A DNA stretch of 64,000 nucleotides from a bacterium (GTDB lineage Bacteria > Hinthialibacterota > Hinthialibacteria > OLB16): contig JAJVIK010000014.1 in the NCBI GenBank assembly GCA_022072055.1, forward strand, positions 1-64,000, read 5' to 3'. The position numbers and the translations under genes are program-made. The notes beneath the pieces are model-generated. The model saw only the letters and a list, made by a program, of their open reading frames with translations, searched no databases and was not told the DNA's origin. Positions 34,382-43,789 of this stretch are shown here, in pieces. Position 1 is the first letter of the stretch; the number at the start of each line of letters is the position of its first letter.

Positions 34382-35239
34382 TCAAGGCGCCTGCACCACC
34401 CGCGCGAACTCGTGCTCAAGGTCCTTGAGGCGCCCGCGCAAGCGCGCCATGGACTTGGTATGGAGTTGGCACACCCGACTCTCGGTCACGTTCAGGACCT
34501 TGCCGATCTCCTTGAAGGTCATTTCGTCGTAGTAGTACATCGCCACAACCAGGCGCTCTTTTTCCGGAAGGGTCTCGATGGCGTCCGTGAGGATGTGGAC
34601 CAGTTCCTCGCGCGCCACAAGGTCGCGGCTCGATTTCTCGTTGCGGGTCGCCTGATCCCCGCGCGTGGTCCGGCTGTCGTCCGAGAGGCGCAGCTCCTCA
34701 TCCAGGCTGAGGACCACGGAACGCGAGGCGAAGTTCAAGAGCTGCCGGAACTCCTCCACCGAAAGGCCCAGGTAATGGCTGACTTCCTCGTCCTTGGCGG
34801 GCCGAAGGAACTTATTCTCCAGCTGGGAGTAGGCCTGCTGGAGTTGGTTCATCTTCTTCCGCAGCGAGCGCGGGAGCCAGTCCACGGCGCGGAGTTCATC
34901 GATGATCGCGCCCCGAATCCGGGGGATGGCGTAGGTGATGAATTTCACCTCTCGGCCCGGATCGAAGTTGTCCACCGCGTTGATCAATCCGATCACCCCG
35001 GCGGAATAGAGATCATCGAAATCGAGGACATCCTGGTCCAAGTGCGGATGGGTGACCAAACGGTTCAAGACATATTTCACCAGATAGACATACTGGCGAA
35101 TCATTCGGTCGCGAGCTTCCCGGTTCCCGTTGACAATCTCCCGCCAGACTTGAGCCTCGTCCGGCATGGGCTTCACCCGCTGGGTTTTGGTGGCCCGGAC
35201 CTTGGACTCCGGAGCCGCTTCGCTCGTGTTGCCGGCCAT
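34382..35239 (-). CDS. fliA: RNA polymerase sigma factor FliA (sigma28 / WhiG family)
   Basis: The 285-residue sigma70-family protein has region 2 (LVKYVLNRL ... DFDDLYSAGVIGLINAVDNFDP, then EVKFITYAIPRIRGAIIDELR), the WLPRSLRKKM motif characteristic of FliA/WhiG, region 3, and a region 4 HTH (MTFKEIGKVLNVTESRVCQL). It would direct transcription of late flagellar genes such as flagellin. I chose the ATG at 35239 because AGGGAG lies 9 nt upstream. No anti-sigma flgM gene is in the window. Its position after flhF-flhG is standard. Confidence 0.96.
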   Translation of the reverse strand: MAGNTSEAAPESKVRATKTQRVKPMPDEAQVWREIVNGNREARDRMIRQYVYLVKYVLNRLVTHPHLDQDVLDFDDLYSAGVIGLINAVDNFDPGREVKFITYAIPRIRGAIIDELRAVDWLPRSLRKKMNQLQQAYSQLENKFLRPAKDEEVSHYLGLSVEEFRQLLNFASRSVVLSLDEELRLSDDSRTTRGDQATRNEKSSRDLVAREELVHILTDAIETLPEKERLVVAMYYYDEMTFKEIGKVLNVTESRVCQLHTKSMARLRGRLKDLEHEFARVVQAP

Positions 35240-35287
35240 ACAAGAATTCTCCCTATCCCCTGAATTCAAAAACAACCCCTGGTGCGA

Positions 35288-36121
35288 CTATCCGGCCAAT
35301 GCCAAGTCTCCCTCGGTCGGATATTTCACGGCCTCCACTTTCACCTTCTGAACATTCGTCTTCCGAAGCATTTCCAGATGGCTTGGCTTCAGCAAGGTGT
35401 GGCGCAGCAGCAGCGGCGTGCCATCCTCGCCGAGCACTGTTTCCGCCACGCGCTGGTTGGGTTCGAGATCCTCGACCGCCACCCAGACCGCGCTTTTCAT
35501 CCCGCCGGGTGAAACTGTTTGGAAGGTCGGCTCCAAACGGGTCACCTCATTCCGCCGCGAGGCGGCGGCCTGCTTGGCCTGCGCCTCCACCGTGTCCAGC
35601 ATGATCCCGATCAAGAAGCCCACAAAGGCCCCGGTCACCGCCAGGAACATCGGAAAGGCCAGGAACCAGGTGATCTTCGCCCACACCGACATGGAGGGCA
35701 TGTATGGGAGATGGCGAATCGCGGCGGCCATCACCGAGATGAAGAACGGGACGAAAGCACACAAAACGGAAATCTGCTTGGTTCTGTGCGAAAAAGACTC
35801 TTTCGATGTTTCCCGCATTTCCTGCACAAGCCTTCCGAAAGATCCCCCTCTAAATGGGAGGATAGCACGGGTCAAATCATTTTCCCACTGGAAAGTTACA
35901 CCCCCGTCCGGCCCCTCTCCGGGGTGGCGCTCATCGATATCCCGGATGTCGCGCGGGTCCTCGAATGGGGTTTGCCCCTCCTCGGTTGGAAGGGACTCCT
36001 CCAAGCCCTCCCATGGGTCCAAGGGCGCCCATTCCTCGACTCTGGAGTCAAGGCGCTCGATCTGGGCCGCGATTCGGGAGAGACGGTCCTTGGGGCGCTT
36101 GAGGGTGGCTGTGACGGACAT
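35288..36121 (-). CDS. Hypothetical membrane protein with HD-GYP-associated-like C-terminal domain
   Basis: The 277-residue protein has an acidic N-terminal region (about 1-90), two transmembrane segments (about 118-140 and 150-178) and a C-terminal domain of about 55 residues. That domain (VAVEDLEPNQRVAETVLGEDGTPLLLRHTLL) resembles the small VxxLxPGMxLAExVxxxxG unit often placed before HD-GYP domains; here no HD-GYP follows. The ATG lies 1 nt after the flhG stop, so translation is coupled. A role in flagellar control, perhaps with cyclic-di-GMP, is speculative. Confidence 0.65.
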   Translation of the reverse strand: MSVTATLKRPKDRLSRIAAQIERLDSRVEEWAPLDPWEGLEESLPTEEGQTPFEDPRDIRDIDERHPGEGPDGGVTFQWENDLTRAILPFRGGSFGRLVQEMRETSKESFSHRTKQISVLCAFVPFFISVMAAAIRHLPYMPSMSVWAKITWFLAFPMFLAVTGAFVGFLIGIMLDTVEAQAKQAAASRRNEVTRLEPTFQTVSPGGMKSAVWVAVEDLEPNQRVAETVLGEDGTPLLLRHTLLKPSHLEMLRKTNVQKVKVEAVKYPTEGDLALAG

Positions 36122-36122
36122 C

Positions 36123-37028
36123 CTAGGCTTTCCCAATCTTGGCGTATTTGAAGAGTTTTCTCCAAAGCGAACCCACGTCCTGGTCCTCGGCGGGGGCCGA
36201 CGGCTGGGAATTCAGCAAGCGGGTGGCCATGGCCTGAATCCCCCGCGCGGCGATCCCATGCGGGGACTCCTCGAGAAAGGCCTTTTGGTGGCGGATCGCG
36301 TTCGGGACATCCGGGTCCCGCAGGACCGATCCGAGATGAGATATCTCATGGTCCAGAAACCGCTTGGCCATTTGCCCCATGAACTCGGCGGTGCGATAGG
36401 CTTCCTTTTCAGACCCGGCCATGTTCACGGTCAAGTGGACCTGCTTGTCTGGGCTATGGAAATGGATGTGCTTGAGCATTTGATAGGCGTCGAGATAAGC
36501 GGTCGGCTCCGGGGTGGTGACCAGGAGCACCTCGCCCGCGGCATGCACAAAGGAGAGCACGCTGTCGGCCATCCCGGCGGCCGTGTCCACCAGGATCAGG
36601 TCCATGTCCGGAAGGAAGGTGGTGAATTCCCCGATCAGGCCCTCCAATTCGGATTCGCGCAGCATGGTGAGTTCGGCCACGCCGCTCGCGGCGGGAACCA
36701 CCTTAATCCCGGAAGGTCCCTCGACCACGATCTCCCCCAGGCGCTTCTCTCCCGAAAGGACATGGGAGAGATTGAAGCGCGGCTGAAGTCCGAGGAGAAC
36801 ATCCACATTGGCAAGGGAGAGGTCGGCGTCCACCACCATCACCTTCCGCCCGCGCCGGCCGAGGGCGATGGCGAGGTTGGCGACGATGTTGGACTTGCCG
36901 ACTCCACCTTTTCCACTGGTGACCGCGAGGGTCCGGACCCGCCTGGTCTCGGGCCGGAGCTCGATCACCGGAGCGGGGGCATGGACCGCCCCCACCAATT
37001 CCCTGAGTCGTTGCGCCTGATCGGTCAT
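36123..37028 (-). CDS. flhG: Flagellar number regulator FlhG (MinD/ParA-like ATPase)
   Basis: The 301-residue ATPase begins with a short N-terminal extension containing DQAQRLREL, the FlhG element that stimulates FlhF GTPase. The deviant Walker A VTSGKGGVGKSNIVANLA follows, then MVVDADLSLANVDVLLG and DLILVDTAAG. It controls the number and placement of flagella with FlhF. The ATG at 37028 gives the conserved N-terminus and lies 10 nt after flhF. Confidence 0.94.
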   Translation of the reverse strand: MTDQAQRLRELVGAVHAPAPVIELRPETRRVRTLAVTSGKGGVGKSNIVANLAIALGRRGRKVMVVDADLSLANVDVLLGLQPRFNLSHVLSGEKRLGEIVVEGPSGIKVVPAASGVAELTMLRESELEGLIGEFTTFLPDMDLILVDTAAGMADSVLSFVHAAGEVLLVTTPEPTAYLDAYQMLKHIHFHSPDKQVHLTVNMAGSEKEAYRTAEFMGQMAKRFLDHEISHLGSVLRDPDVPNAIRHQKAFLEESPHGIAARGIQAMATRLLNSQPSAPAEDQDVGSLWRKLFKYAKIGKA

Positions 37029-37038
37029 GTTCCCGTCC

Positions 37039-38475
37039 TCACGCCCCGACCTGCTCCAATGCGCCAAGTCCGACTCCCGGCGCCTGGTCCTCGCGGTGGG
37101 TCCTCGCGAGGACCTCCTCGGCCAACCGCGTGGGATTCACCGGCTCAATGTCCTCCGGAACATTCTGCCCGGTGGTGATGTAAGACACCGGGATATGGGT
37201 GAGATGGAGCATGTTGAGCGGCGCGGCGAAATTGAGGGTCTCATCAAGCTTGGTCACGATCAGACTGTGAATCCCGATGGGTCGGAAGCGGTCCACGGCC
37301 TCTTGGACATAGCGTTCGTTCATGGTGGAGGAGAGAACCAAGTAGCGCTCGCAGTCGGGAACACGGTCCAGGAACGACTTGAGCTCTCCCATCTGGGATT
37401 CGTCGCGCGGGGAGCGTCCGGCGGTGTCGATGAACACCACGTCGGCGTCATGACATTTCCTCAGCGCGTCAGGCAACTCCTCGGGACCGTAGACCACGTG
37501 CAGGTCCAGACGGAGGATCTCGGCGTATTTGCGGAGTTGATCCTCGGCCGCGAGGCGATAGGTGTCGACCGTGATCAGCCCGACCTTCGTGGGCGGAATC
37601 GGATTCACCACCAACCCGGAGGCGAGCTTGGCGAGAGTGGTTGTCTTGCCGACCCCGGTGGGTCCGATCAGGGTGATGACCCGCTGGCCCGATTCGGGTT
37701 TCCCGATTGGGGGGGTGGTCATCACAAACCCGGCGAGGATTTCCCGGAGGATTTTAGGCTCCATCTCGCACCCCGGGTGGGGGATGGACTTGAGTTTATG
37801 CGCGACCTTGGCGAGCAAGGTCTCAGAGAGCGTGGACTCCATGAGGCGCTTCATCGCCGAATGCCATTCGACCGGAACCTCGGTCAAAATCCCCATTCTC
37901 CCAAGCGGCCCGCCGAGTGAGAGCAGTCGTTCCATGGTGTTGGCCAAACGATCGATCCGGACTTCAAGGGCCTCCAAGCGGAGCGATTCCGGGGCCCCTG
38001 GGGCCGGATGCGCCCCGACTCGACCGTGGCTTTCAAGCGCGCCCGCGGCGGGCCCCTCCTGGAGGTTTGGCTCCATCGTCGGCCTCGGTTTCGGGGTGGT
38101 CTCAGGGACCGGCCCCAAGCCGGCGCGCGGAAGGGCGCCCGAATCCGAGAGCCTGAGCTCCTCGATCCGGGAGAGGAAATCCTGAGCGGCCTGCAGGGAC
38201 AAGCTCGGCTCACGCGGTTGAACCGGCCTGCTTTCAGGTTCGGACAGTCCCAGGGCGACCGGCCGCGGGGGTCTTCCAAGAGACCTCGGCGGCGCGTAAT
38301 GAGGCTGTTGGTCCTCCAGCGCCGCGGTCACCTCAACCCAGGGTTTTCCGAGTAGTCCAAAGAATCTCCCCGGGAATGTTCGGGTGTTGAGGATGACTGC
38401 ATCCTCCCCCATTTCGGCCTTGACCCTGGCCATGGCCTGCTGAACAGTGCTTGCTGCGAACTTGCGGATTCTCAT
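37039..38475 (-). CDS. flhF: Flagellar biosynthesis GTPase FlhF
   Basis: The 478-residue protein begins MRIRKFAASTVQQAMARVKAEMG, the FlhF start. A Pro-rich variable region follows, then the SRP-type NG domain: LIGPTGVGKTTTLAKLAS (P-loop), VGLITVDTYRLAAEDQLRKYA, VVFIDTAGRSPRD and LIVTKLDE. It marks the pole or site of flagellar assembly. A GAGGGGGAG purine tract precedes the ATG. A 90-bp gap separates it from flhA. Confidence 0.96.
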   Translation of the reverse strand: MRIRKFAASTVQQAMARVKAEMGEDAVILNTRTFPGRFFGLLGKPWVEVTAALEDQQPHYAPPRSLGRPPRPVALGLSEPESRPVQPREPSLSLQAAQDFLSRIEELRLSDSGALPRAGLGPVPETTPKPRPTMEPNLQEGPAAGALESHGRVGAHPAPGAPESLRLEALEVRIDRLANTMERLLSLGGPLGRMGILTEVPVEWHSAMKRLMESTLSETLLAKVAHKLKSIPHPGCEMEPKILREILAGFVMTTPPIGKPESGQRVITLIGPTGVGKTTTLAKLASGLVVNPIPPTKVGLITVDTYRLAAEDQLRKYAEILRLDLHVVYGPEELPDALRKCHDADVVFIDTAGRSPRDESQMGELKSFLDRVPDCERYLVLSSTMNERYVQEAVDRFRPIGIHSLIVTKLDETLNFAAPLNMLHLTHIPVSYITTGQNVPEDIEPVNPTRLAEEVLARTHREDQAPGVGLGALEQVGA

Positions 38476-38521
38476 CTCCCCCTCTTTCCCCCTATTTCAA
38501 TTCAACCTTGATGGACTCAAA

Positions 38522-38541
38522 CCCGACCGGCTCCTGTCGGG
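38522..38541 (-). repeat. Hairpin in flhA-flhF gap
   Basis: CCCGAC and GTCGGG (6-bp arms, 8-nt loop) form an inverted repeat in the 90-bp flhA-flhF gap. On the minus strand only three T residues follow it, so it is more likely an mRNA-stability or partial attenuation hairpin than a terminator. Confidence 0.3.
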
Positions 38542-38565
38542 ATCAAAGCTTGATCGCGTCTTCCG

Positions 38566-40707
38566 TTACCTGGCTCCCACCTCGGCGAACCGAACGGTCC
38601 CGATGCTCCGCAGGTTTGTGTCTCCCGTGACCTCGTTGTAGGAGAGGACATGGATTCCGGCGATGTAGCGCCTCACCAGACGGCTGAGAACCAGCCGGAT
38701 CTGCGGACTGGTCAGTATCACCGGATGCATCCCCAGCGAGGCCGCTTCATCGGCCTGCCTCTGGACCGCGTCAACAATCCGCTTGGAGAGGGTCGGATCG
38801 AGCGCGGCGTAGGAGCCTTGCGCGGTCTGCCGGGCGGCGTTTTGAATCTCGCTCTCGACCTGCGGGTCCGCCAGGATCACCGAGAGCGTGCCGTCCGGAC
38901 CGATCAGGGACTGGGTGATCATCGGCGCGAGCGCCATGCGCGCGAACTCGGTGAGCGCGTCCGGATCGCGCGTGACCGACAGATTGTCCGCGAGGCTTTC
39001 GAGAATCTGCACCAGGTTGCGAATCGAGATGCGTTCGGAAAGCAGATTCTGGAGGACCTTCTGAATCTTCCCGACCCCAAGCGCCTGGGAGCCTTCGAGG
39101 AGTTCGTCGATGACCACCGGCGCCTCGGCCTTGACCCCATCAATGAGCTTCTGGGTTTCCTGACGGCCCAAGAGGTCGGCGGCGTGACGGCGGATGACCT
39201 CGGTGAGGTGGGTGGCCAGCACCGAGGAGGGATCGACCACGTTGTAACCGGCCAGCTCGGCGGCGTTGCGGTTTTGCGGCGAGACCCACACGGCGGGAAC
39301 CCCGAAGGCCGGTTCGGTGGTTCGGATGCCCGGTATCTCGGCGGCCCCCTCGCCCGGATGGATCGCGAGGAAGTGATCCGGAAGCACCTCTCCCGAACCG
39401 ATCTGGACCCCTCGGATGCGGATCGAATACTGGTTGGGACCGAGCTGGATGTTGTCGCGGATCCGGATCTGCGGGACCACAATCCCAAGGTCGAGGGCGA
39501 TGCTACGACGGATGTTCGAGACCTGTTCGAGGAAATTCCCGCCGCGGGCCGAATCCATCAGCGGGACCAGGTTATACCCGATCATGATCTCCATCGGATC
39601 GACCTTGAGGAAGCTCTCGACCGGCTCGGCCTCCTTGGGGGCGCCTTCCAGGGCCTCGCGCTTGTGGCGGACCTGGACCTCATATTCCTCCTGCTTCTGT
39701 CTCCCCACGAGGAACCACATCGTTCCAAGCGCCCCCGCCATCATCGCAAAAGGCAGGAAAATCCCGCGCGTGTCGGCGCTCCCCAGGGACAGGAGCGCCA
39801 GAAAGCCAAGGGTCCCCGAGGCGACCGCGAGCGAGGCTGGCTGGGAGAGGAGCTGCCGCGACACGCTGGTTCCGAGCGTGTCCGTGGAGGCCGCGCGGGT
39901 GACCACGATGCCCGAGGCGGTCGAGACCAAGAGCGAAGGGATCTGCGACACCAAGCCATCCCCGATGGTGAGCAGGGTGTAGGTCGAAAGGGTCTCGGCG
40001 AGCGAGAGGCTCTCGCGGGTGGCCCCGACAATGATCCCGCCGACGACATTGATCAGCGTGATGACCAGCCCGGCGATGGCATCCCCCCGGACAAAGCGGC
40101 TCGCGCCGTCCATGGCCCCGTAGAAATCAGCCTCGCGGGCCAGTTCCTCGCGGCGCGCGCGGGCCTGGTCCTCGGTGATCAATCCGCTGTTGAGGTCTTG
40201 ATCGATGGAGAGCTGCTTGCCGGGCATGGCGTCCAAGGTGAAGCGGGCGGCCACCTCGGCGATGCGGCTCGCGCCGCGCGTGATCACGATGAACTGGATC
40301 AGGACCAGGATCAGGAAGATCACGAACCCGACGACGGCGTTGCTGCCGGCCACATATTTCCCGAAGAACTCGATCACCGCCCCGGCCTTTTCGGTCGGCT
40401 CTCCCACGGCGGGGAGCAGGATCAGCTTGGTGCTGGCGACATTGAGCGCAAGACGAAAGAGGGTGAGTAGCAGGATCACGCTGGGGAAGGTTGAGAACTC
40501 CAGCGGGCCGCCGATATAGAACGAGATCATCAGGACCATCAGCGAAATCGCGATGTTGAGGGTGATGAGAATGGAGAGCATGCTCGAGGGAACCGAACCG
40601 AGCATGACAACCAGAATGGCGATGATCCCAATCGCGGCCAGGAGGTTGGCCCGGTTTTCGGGATGGAGCAGACCGCGCGGGGGCTGGAGACCGTTGCCGT
40701 TGGCCAT
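38566..40707 (-). CDS. flhA: Flagellar export gate protein FlhA
   Basis: The 713-residue protein has about eight N-terminal transmembrane helices with the FHIPEP family pattern (LISFYIGGPLEFSTFPSVIL, LFRLALNVASTKLIL, DAMPGKQLSIDQDLNSG) and a large cytosolic C-terminal domain (about 360-713). It is the central component of the flagellar type III export gate. The ATG lies 3 nt after the flhB stop. Length is normal for the family. Confidence 0.97.
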   Translation of the reverse strand: MANGNGLQPPRGLLHPENRANLLAAIGIIAILVVMLGSVPSSMLSILITLNIAISLMVLMISFYIGGPLEFSTFPSVILLLTLFRLALNVASTKLILLPAVGEPTEKAGAVIEFFGKYVAGSNAVVGFVIFLILVLIQFIVITRGASRIAEVAARFTLDAMPGKQLSIDQDLNSGLITEDQARARREELAREADFYGAMDGASRFVRGDAIAGLVITLINVVGGIIVGATRESLSLAETLSTYTLLTIGDGLVSQIPSLLVSTASGIVVTRAASTDTLGTSVSRQLLSQPASLAVASGTLGFLALLSLGSADTRGIFLPFAMMAGALGTMWFLVGRQKQEEYEVQVRHKREALEGAPKEAEPVESFLKVDPMEIMIGYNLVPLMDSARGGNFLEQVSNIRRSIALDLGIVVPQIRIRDNIQLGPNQYSIRIRGVQIGSGEVLPDHFLAIHPGEGAAEIPGIRTTEPAFGVPAVWVSPQNRNAAELAGYNVVDPSSVLATHLTEVIRRHAADLLGRQETQKLIDGVKAEAPVVIDELLEGSQALGVGKIQKVLQNLLSERISIRNLVQILESLADNLSVTRDPDALTEFARMALAPMITQSLIGPDGTLSVILADPQVESEIQNAARQTAQGSYAALDPTLSKRIVDAVQRQADEAASLGMHPVILTSPQIRLVLSRLVRRYIAGIHVLSYNEVTGDTNLRSIGTVRFAEVGAR

Positions 40708-40710
40708 CGT

Positions 40711-41793
40711 TTACACCGCCGCCGCCAGTTTCTTGCGATCCAGGGCGCGCACGAACGCGAGCACCTTGGCGACCGCCTGCCAGAGTTCCACCGGGGCGGT
40801 GTCGCCGATGTCACAGGTCCGATAGAGCTGTCGCGCGAGCCACACATCCTCGTAGAGAGGCACTCCATGCTCCTGCGCGATTTCACGGATGCGCAGGGCG
40901 ATCAGCCCGCTGCCCTTGGCGACCACGTGCGGGGCCTCGCGCTCTTGAGGGTCATAGCGCAGCGCCACGGAGTAGTGGGTCGGGTTGGTGATGACCACCT
41001 CGGCGCGCGGCACCTCCTTCATCATCCGCTGGCGGGCCTGCTGTTGGCGGATCGAGCGGACACGCGCCTTGATGTGCGGGTCTCCCTCGGTCTCCTTGAG
41101 CTCCTGTTTGATCTCATAGCGGCTCATCCGGATGCCCTTCTCGAAACGCCAGCGCTGAAAGGCGTAATCGAGGAGCGCCTCGGCGGCGAGGAAGACCAGC
41201 ATGATCAGCGCGAGTTTGAGACCGATGGAAAGCAGGCTCTCGATCAGTTGCTCCGGATCCTTGTCCATCCACGCGTTCGAAGTGGAGATCACCGAGTCCA
41301 GCACCTGCCAGGAGACCGTGACCACCACGGCGAACTTGAGGATTGATTTCACGGTTTCCGCGAGCATGTGGGTGGAGAAAATCCGCTTGGCCCCCTCGAT
41401 GGGGTTGAGGCGCGAGGGGCGCGGTTGGAGCGGCTTGGGGCTGATCAGGAAGCCGACCTGGATGAGGTACCCGGCGATGGAGGCGAGCACCAGCGCGAGC
41501 ATGAACGGCCCGATGATCGCGAGGGCGTGCAGGAAGGCTGTCGCCATCACCCGCGTGGCGCCCTCCCGAGTCAGCTCGAAGGACCCGAGGTTTTCAAAGA
41601 AATAGATGAACAGCGACTTGGTTCTCGCGGTCATGCCTTCGCCCGCGTAGTACAGGGTCAGCGCGGCGGCGGTCAGGACAAACAGAGTCCCCACCTCGCG
41701 GCTGCTGGGGACCCGCCCTTCCTCGCGCTCACGCTCCCGTTTCCGGGGGGTTGCGTCTTCCGTTCTTTCCTCGGCGTCGTCCTGCGGCGGCAT
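40711..41793 (-). CDS. flhB: Flagellar export switch protein FlhB
   Basis: The 360-residue protein has the charged N-terminus typical of FlhB (EERTEDATPRKREREREEG), four transmembrane helices and the autocleavage motif NPTH in VVITNPTHYSVALRY. Self-cleavage between Asn and Pro switches export from hook to filament substrates. It is separated by 3 nt from both fliR and flhA. Confidence 0.97.
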   Translation of the reverse strand: MPPQDDAEERTEDATPRKREREREEGRVPSSREVGTLFVLTAAALTLYYAGEGMTARTKSLFIYFFENLGSFELTREGATRVMATAFLHALAIIGPFMLALVLASIAGYLIQVGFLISPKPLQPRPSRLNPIEGAKRIFSTHMLAETVKSILKFAVVVTVSWQVLDSVISTSNAWMDKDPEQLIESLLSIGLKLALIMLVFLAAEALLDYAFQRWRFEKGIRMSRYEIKQELKETEGDPHIKARVRSIRQQQARQRMMKEVPRAEVVITNPTHYSVALRYDPQEREAPHVVAKGSGLIALRIREIAQEHGVPLYEDVWLARQLYRTCDIGDTAPVELWQAVAKVLAFVRALDRKKLAAAV

Positions 41794-41796
41794 TCC

Positions 41797-42591
41797 TTAT
41801 CCCCTTGCGGCCATGAGCAGCGCCATCCGATCCGAGGCGGCGGCGATGGATTCGATCAGTCCCTCGGTCAGGTGCACAAACGGGCCGATCCCGAGCCAGA
41901 CCACGAATAAGCCGATGCCGATCCGCATCGGCACGTCGTTCACAAGCAGATTGAGTTGCGGAACCATGCGCGCGAGAAAGCCCTCCGGGATCCAGATCAG
42001 AGTCATCACCAGGATCGCCGGGGCGGCGACCTGGAGGCCGACCGTGAACACCGCCTCGGAAAGGGCGGCCAGGTGCGGCCAGACCTCGGTCGAGAGACCG
42101 GCGCCGCCGGGAGGAACCAGATCAAAGGTCCGCATCACCCCCCGGAACAGGTGGTGATGCCCGTGCAGCGCCAGGAAAAGCACCGTGGCCAAGAGCCCCT
42201 TGAGGTTTCCGATCAAGGAGGCGGACTCGTTGGTGATCGGATCGATCACATCGGAAATGGCGAAGCCGATCACGTGGTCAATCACCTCGCCGCCGAATTG
42301 AATCCCGGCCAGGATCAGGGTGGCGGTGAAGCCGAGGGTCAGTCCGACCAGGGCCTCTCCGCCCGCGCGAAGGGCGTACTCCAGTCCGAACGGCGGAACG
42401 GCGAGCGCCGAGGGGAGGTTCATCATGACCACCAGCGAGAGCGCGGAGCCCAACCCGGCGATCATCTGAGGCGGGACCCGAAGCAGGGTGTTCCCCAACA
42501 CCGGCGCGGCCGCCACCATTGCGGTGAGGCGGACAAACACCAGCAGGAACACCCGAAATTGGTCTTGGAGCAGATTCCAGTCGAGCGTCAT
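41797..42591 (-). CDS. fliR: Flagellar export gate protein FliR
   Basis: The 264-residue polytopic protein has the FliR start pattern (DQFRVFLLVFVRLTAMVAAAPVLG). Later GLTLGFTATLILAGIQFGGEVI matches the family's central helix pair. It is part of the FliP-Q-R export channel. ATG 42591 follows the fliQ stop by 3 nt. Confidence 0.95.
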   Translation of the reverse strand: MTLDWNLLQDQFRVFLLVFVRLTAMVAAAPVLGNTLLRVPPQMIAGLGSALSLVVMMNLPSALAVPPFGLEYALRAGGEALVGLTLGFTATLILAGIQFGGEVIDHVIGFAISDVIDPITNESASLIGNLKGLLATVLFLALHGHHHLFRGVMRTFDLVPPGGAGLSTEVWPHLAALSEAVFTVGLQVAAPAILVMTLIWIPEGFLARMVPQLNLLVNDVPMRIGIGLFVVWLGIGPFVHLTEGLIESIAAASDRMALLMAARG

Positions 42592-42594
42592 GGA

Positions 42595-42864
42595 TTATCT
42601 CACGAAGTTCGGCATATCGCGGACCAGCCGGATGGTGTACTCGACAATCATCTGCAGGCTCCAGGGCAGCAGCAGCAGCATGGCCACAAGGATCCCGATG
42701 ATCTTGGGAACGAAGGTGAGGGTCTGCTCCTGGATCTGGGTCATGGCCTGAAACACGCTGACCACCAGCCCGATGATCATGGCCACAAGCATGACCGGCA
42801 CCGACAGGTAGAGCGTGAGCATCAGCAAGTCGCGCCCCAGATTGACCACATCCCCCGCGTTCAT
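42595..42864 (-). CDS. fliQ: Flagellar export gate protein FliQ
   Basis: The 89-residue protein with two transmembrane helices contains VAMIIGLVVSVFQAMTQIQE and TLTFVPKIIG, both diagnostic of FliQ. The ATG at 42864 gives the exact family length and has a GGAGGG Shine-Dalgarno; the longer frame upstream reads through the fliP-fliQ gap and is not used. Confidence 0.96.
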   Translation of the reverse strand: MNAGDVVNLGRDLLMLTLYLSVPVMLVAMIIGLVVSVFQAMTQIQEQTLTFVPKIIGILVAMLLLLPWSLQMIVEYTIRLVRDMPNFVR

Positions 42865-42952
42865 TCGAGTTCCCTCCCCTCCCCCAATCATTCGGAGACC
42901 GGCGCGCTTTCCTGGAAGCCATCCGCGCCGAACGCCATCATGCCTGTTCCCA

Positions 42953-43789
42953 CTATGCGCCGCTGATCGAAACGCGCAGCGATTCCACCACCAAGGTCCA
43001 GCCATCCACCATCACGAACAACAGAATCTTGAACGGCAACGAGATCAGCACCGGCGACAATGTGAACATGCCCATCGACAGGATCACCGAGGCGACCACG
43101 ATGTCGATCACCAGAAACGGTAGAAACAGCAGGAACCCCATGATGAAGGCCTTCTGGAGCTCCGAGAGCACAAAGGCCGGAATCAGAACACGGAGCGGGA
43201 CATCCTGCTCCTTTTCGGGCTTATCGAGTCCGGCCATGACCATCATCAGAGCGACCTCATCAACCCCATCGGTCCCGATCTGGGTCCACATGAAATTCCG
43301 GACAGGACGGATGGCCCGGTCCAGCATGATGTTGAAGGGGAGCGCCTCGGCGGGAATCAGCTCGCCGGTCACCGGATCGACCGGCTCGCGGACACCCTGG
43401 TCCAATTCATGGTTCAGGTAGGGTTGCAGGGCGGTCTGGTCGATCTCTCGCCACACCGGCTCCATTACATAGAAGGTGAGAAACAGCGAAAGACCCACGA
43501 GAACCTGATTGGGTGGAGTTTGCTGCAGGTTGAGCGCGCGGCGGATGAACGAAAGGACAATGATGATCCGGGTAAAGGAGGTGGTGAGGATCAGGATGCC
43601 CGGAGCGACAGTGAGGATGGTGAACAGAAACAGGAGCTGCAGGGTCAGCGCCACATCCTTGGGGTCGGAGCTGGAGTCCACCCCCACGCGGAGGGTGGGA
43701 ACCCCCTGCGCCGAGGCGCTGGCCGCCGCGAGAACCAGCGCCAAGAGGGCCCAGATGGGAAGCGAAAAGCGACGGAAGGCCTGAACCAT
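42953..43789 (-). CDS. fliP: Flagellar export gate protein FliP
   Basis: The 278-residue protein has a cleavable-type signal peptide (MVQAFRRFSLPIWALLALVLAAASASA), then TSFTRIIIVLSFIRRALNLQQTPPNQVL and the C-terminal FLPFLVIDIVVASVILSMGM, both hallmarks of FliP. It forms the export pore with FliQ and FliR. The ATG overlaps the fliO stop (TGATG). An 88-bp gap follows before fliQ. Confidence 0.96.
   Translation of the reverse strand: MVQAFRRFSLPIWALLALVLAAASASAQGVPTLRVGVDSSSDPKDVALTLQLLFLFTILTVAPGILILTTSFTRIIIVLSFIRRALNLQQTPPNQVLVGLSLFLTFYVMEPVWREIDQTALQPYLNHELDQGVREPVDPVTGELIPAEALPFNIMLDRAIRPVRNFMWTQIGTDGVDEVALMMVMAGLDKPEKEQDVPLRVLIPAFVLSELQKAFIMGFLLFLPFLVIDIVVASVILSMGMFTLSPVLISLPFKILLFVMVDGWTLVVESLRVSISGA

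Noticed and set aside
38650-40470. 606-residue plus-strand frame opposite flhA
   Set aside because: Antisense shadow of a confidently identified gene; composition is charged and repetitive with no recognisable domain.
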